This document shows positions 4,529-6,767 of a stretch of 6,767 nt of DNA, in pieces. The stretch comes from DATBDM01 sp036269915. Its GTDB lineage: Bacteria; Actinomycetota; Thermoleophilia; Solirubrobacterales; Solirubrobacteraceae. Every line of letters begins with the position of its first letter. Within the stretch, counting starts at the first letter, position 1. Under the pieces are notes generated by a model, which made no database searches, was not told where the DNA came from, and worked only from the letters and a program-made list of their open reading frames with translations. The stretch covers positions 1-6,767 of the forward strand of contig DATBDM010000213.1 of the NCBI GenBank assembly GCA_036269915.1, read 5' to 3'. The translations under genes were made by a program, and so were the position numbers.

Positions 4529-6466
4529 TCATTGCGTGTCGCGGGTCGCCACCGCGCGGGCCACGCGCCTGCGCCGGGCCGCGCGACGGGCCGCCGGAGG
4601 GGTCGCGCGCGTCTCGAGGAACTTCAGCGCCTGGACCTGCGCGTAGTGCAGTGAGGAGGAGCGACCGATGATGTCGGCGTCGCGCAGCGACTCGAGGAAC
4701 TCCTCCGGCCCGTCGAAGTCGCGCATGGTGATCCGCACCGCGCCGAGCCCCTGCGCGACGTGCGCGTCGGTGCCCGCGCCGGCGACGATCCGGTACTTGG
4801 CCGCGAACCGCACGGCCTCCTCGTTGTAGGCCGGGATCGCGATGCGCGGGTTGAAGACCTCGAGCGCGTCGACGTCGGGAACGACCTTGAGCAGGTGCTC
4901 GTAGTCCGGCACCGAGTGCAGGCGGTCGAACGGGTGCGGGACGTAGACCAGGCCGCCCTGGCGGCGGATCTCGGCGATCGTCTCCTCGAGGGTCATCCCG
5001 CGCGGGATCTGCTTCTCGAGGAAGAGCCCGATGACCTCGCCCTGCTCGGCGGTCATGACCTCCTCGCCGACGATCACCTTGACTCCGTACTCCTCGGCCT
5101 TGGCGCGCGCGGCGAGCGCTCCGCCGATCACGTTGTGGTCGGTGACCGCGATCGCGCCCAGCCCGCGCTCGCGGGCCGTGGCGAGCAGCACGTCGACCGG
5201 GGTGACGCAGTCGCCCGAGTGGTCGGTGTGCATGTGCAGGTCGACGTCGATCAGCCGCCGGCCGGCCAGCCGCCTGCGCACCTCGGGCCGGGGATCGGGG
5301 TCGTGGCGCAGCGCGGCGAGGGATCCGTAGATCGCCTCGACGTCGTCGGCCACGCGCGACCACGACAGCCCGTCGGCCGCGCCGGCGACGTGCCCGCGCA
5401 GCGTGGCGAGCAGCGTGCGGTCGCTCGCGAGCCGGCCGAGCTGGGCGGCGAGGACCTCGACGTCGCCCGGCTCGAACAGCAGCCCGCGCTCGCCCTCGCG
5501 CAGGACCTCCTCGTAGACCGGCAGCCGGGCCGCCACCGGCACGGCGCCGGCGCCGAGCGCGCGGATCAGCAGCCCCGGCGAGGGCGCCTGCCCGAGCGAG
5601 GCGGCGACGACCACGTCGGCCTGCCCGAGCACGTCGCGCTCGGGCACGTGGGAGACGACCTCGACGCGGTCGCGGACCGCCGAGCGCAGCGCGCCGAGCG
5701 GGGCGGCGCCGGTCGGCGAGTGGATCGTCGCCGTCCAGTCCAGGGCGGGGTCGAGGCGGCGCAAGGCGCGCAGGAACAGCCGCAGCGCGGCCCGCTCCTC
5801 GCGGTCGGCGAAGGCGATCCGCAGCGGTCCGTCGCCGTCGCGGCGCTCGACCGGCGCGGCGCCGGGGTACAGCAGCCGGTAGTCGGCCGGGAAGTGGCGG
5901 TCCATCTGCCGCCGGGTGGCGGCGAACGAGGCCGTGCGGGCGTCGAGGCGGCCGAAGAAGCGCTCGACGAAGCGGCGCGCGACCTGGGTCGAGAGCACGC
6001 GCTCGGTCGGCGCGTGGAAGGAGCCGACGTTGAGCGCGCGCGAGTGGCGCAGCGCGACCGAGGCGACGCTCGGCGCGAACGGCTCGTGCACGTGCACGAA
6101 GTCCAGCGGCGCGGCGGTCAGCACGTCCTCGACGGTGCGCGAGACGTCGACCGACGGCGACGGCCCCGTACGGCGGCCGAGCGGGAGCGCCTCGCCGACG
6201 GCGAGGACGCGGACCCCGCCGTCGGGGTCGAAGAGCAGCTCGGGCTGCTCGCGCGCGGCCCGGATCAGGCGGCGCGACTCGCGGATGCGCTCGGGCGAGC
6301 GCGACGGCGCGAGCACGACCACGCGGTGGCCGCGGGACGCCAGTTCGCGCGAGAGCTCGGCCACGAAGGTGTTGACCTCGTGCTCGTCCTCCCAGGGGAA
6401 GGGCGAGACCTGCGCGATCGAGAAACGCTCGAGCACCGGCGGGATCGTAGCCGCCGGTGCTCTCAC
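4529..6466 (-). CDS. Fusion protein: degenerate PimA-like GT-B glycosyltransferase + PHP phosphoesterase
   Basis: This 645-residue protein has two parts. Residues about 14-385 have a GT4-type GT-B fold: FSIAQVSPFPW at 15-25, SRGHRV at 44-49, a PimA-like VHVHEPFAPS at 124-133 and FHAP at 150-153. The EX7E positions appear to be Ala294 and Arg302, and the donor-phosphate Arg/Lys near 220-226 are not evident, so transfer activity is questionable. Residues about 404-600 are a PHP domain with an apparently complete metal site: HMHTDHSGD at 411-419, TDH at 442-444, GEE at 467-469, PHP at 510-512, and GTDAH at 565-569. This predicts a metal-dependent phosphoesterase. The tail from 621 is Arg/Ala-rich. 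It follows the ino1 stop by seven bases and precedes the UDG-like gene by three. The GTG at 6466 is used; GTG at 6436 is an alternative. No strong ribosome-binding site precedes either. Confidence 0.88.
   Translation of the reverse strand: MRAPAATIPPVLERFSIAQVSPFPWEDEHEVNTFVAELSRELASRGHRVVVLAPSRSPERIRESRRLIRAAREQPELLFDPDGGVRVLAVGEALPLGRRTGPSPSVDVSRTVEDVLTAAPLDFVHVHEPFAPSVASVALRHSRALNVGSFHAPTERVLSTQVARRFVERFFGRLDARTASFAATRRQMDRHFPADYRLLYPGAAPVERRDGDGPLRIAFADREERAALRLFLRALRRLDPALDWTATIHSPTGAAPLGALRSAVRDRVEVVSHVPERDVLGQADVVVAASLGQAPSPGLLIRALGAGAVPVAARLPVYEEVLREGERGLLFEPGDVEVLAAQLGRLASDRTLLATLRGHVAGAADGLSWSRVADDVEAIYGSLAALRHDPDPRPEVRRRLAGRRLIDVDLHMHTDHSGDCVTPVDVLLATARERGLGAIAVTDHNVIGGALAARAKAEEYGVKVIVGEEVMTAEQGEVIGLFLEKQIPRGMTLEETIAEIRRQGGLVYVPHPFDRLHSVPDYEHLLKVVPDVDALEVFNPRIAIPAYNEEAVRFAAKYRIVAGAGTDAHVAQGLGAVRITMRDFDGPEEFLESLRDADIIGRSSSLHYAQVQALKFLETRATPPAARRAARRRRVARAVATRDTQ
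6431..6462. repeat. Perfect 12-bp inverted repeat (hairpin) at the ino1/fusion-gene junction
   Basis: GAGCACCGGCGG at 6431-6442 and CCGCCGGTGCTC at 6451-6462 are exact reverse complements separated by 8 bases. On the transcribed minus strand the hairpin begins 11 bases after the ino1 stop. It covers codons 2-12 of the fusion gene if GTG 6466 is used, and contains the alternative GTG (6436-6434) within a stem arm. No T-tract follows. It could end or attenuate transcription after ino1, stabilise the ino1 3' end, control access to the fusion gene start, or be a protein-binding dyad. Confidence 0.7.
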
Positions 6467-6473
6467 GGACGAA

Positions 6474-6767
6474 TCAGTCGACGACGGCGGACTGATCCTC
6501 GGCGGCCTTCTCGCGGGCCTCCTCGGCGGCCTTGGCGGCCTTGCGCGTCCGCGCGTGCTTCGCGATGAAGTCCTCGGTGGCCTGGCGCGCGAGGTGGTCC
6601 GGGCGCTGGTTGTGCGGGGACTTCATGAGGTACGAGGACGGACCGTCGAGCTGCCCGGCGACGCCGTGGTCGAGGGCCAGCTTGATGCAGCGGACCGCGT
6701 CGATGACGATGCCGGCGGAGTTCGGCGAGTCCCACACCTCGAGCTTGAGCTCGGCGGTCAGCGGGAC
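6474..6767 (-). CDS. ino1: Inositol-3-phosphate synthase, C-terminal part (runs off the right edge)
   Basis: Only the last 97 residues are inside the window; the 5' end lies beyond base 6767. The enzyme makes 1L-myo-inositol 1-phosphate (= D-myo-inositol 3-phosphate) from glucose 6-phosphate using bound NAD. It is the entry to phosphatidylinositol, PIM-type glycolipids and mycothiol in actinobacteria. The segment from about 6746 reads KLEVWDSPNSAG followed by IDAVRC and later SSYLMKSP. This is the characteristic C-terminal region of the actinobacterial-type enzyme, including the conserved lysine of LMKSP that lies near the active site in the family. The final 25 residues are a charged Ala/Lys/Glu-rich helix beyond the conserved core. 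The gene appears to head the leftward cluster, seven bases before the fusion gene. In mycobacteria, GT4 enzymes such as PimA and MshA use products of this pathway. Confidence 0.93.
   Translation of the reverse strand, partial: VPLTAELKLEVWDSPNSAGIVIDAVRCIKLALDHGVAGQLDGPSSYLMKSPHNQRPDHLARQATEDFIAKHARTRKAAKAAEEAREKAAEDQSAVVD

Noticed and set aside
4491..5363. A 290-codon minus strand open frame inside the fusion gene
   Set aside because: It is a +1/+2 shadow of the PHP domain; the real frame keeps all metal ligands.
6463..6473. Classical rho-independent terminator after ino1
   Set aside because: The hairpin at 6431-6462 has no T-tract on the transcribed strand, so it is listed as an inverted repeat rather than a terminator.
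4760..6568. A 602-codon open frame on the + strand
   Set aside because: It is antisense to the GT/PHP fusion, whose protein has clear domain motifs. The + strand product is Arg/Asp/Val-rich with no recognisable domain, as expected for a shadow frame in high-GC DNA.

Overview
The window comes from a high-GC, gene-dense bacterial chromosome. It has the look of an actinomycetote, and the mix of families suggests a deep branch such as Thermoleophilia/Solirubrobacterales. That placement is an inference from GC content, GTG starts, very short gene spacing, an actinobacterial-type inositol-phosphate synthase and a PimA-like glycosyltransferase fold. No marker gene in the window proves it. There are no RNA genes, CRISPR arrays, insertion sequences or phage genes.

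Layout from left to right. (1) Bases 1-123 hold no gene but carry two copies of a 25-bp direct repeat. (2) A leftward pair follows: an alpha/beta-hydrolase (1153-1977) and, 33 bp downstream, an M48-family zinc metallopeptidase (124-1119). (3) A 96-bp divergent intergenic region (1978-2073) leads to a rightward pair. These are a zinc-free quinone oxidoreductase-like dehydrogenase (2074-3012) and a DegV/FakB-type fatty-acid-binding protein (3009-3875), overlapping by four bases (GTGA). (4) A leftward cluster fills the rest. It begins with inositol-3-phosphate synthase ino1 (3' end only, 6474-6767), continues with a two-domain glycosyltransferase-like/PHP-phosphoesterase fusion (4529-6466), and ends with a uracil-DNA-glycosylase-superfamily Fe-S protein (3872-4525). 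DegV and the UDG-like gene meet tail to tail, and their stop codons share one CTAG.

The most interesting locus is the ino1-linked cluster. The fusion protein has a PimA-like GT-B half that lacks the usual EX7E glutamates and the usual phosphate-binding Arg/Lys. It is joined to a PHP half whose metal-binding residues all look intact. The next gene, the UDG-like protein, keeps cysteines and a glycosylase-type fold signature but lacks both canonical catalytic motifs. A perfect 12-bp inverted repeat covers the start of the fusion gene just after the ino1 stop. The sequence suggests, but does not prove, that the PHP domain acts on an inositol-phosphate-derived or glycosyl-phosphate compound recognised by the degenerate GT half.

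The remaining genes are ordinary housekeeping or accessory families: a membrane-associated protease, an esterase/lipase-like hydrolase, an oxidoreductase and a lipid-binding protein. Several of them plausibly relate to lipids or the envelope, but no single pathway links them.
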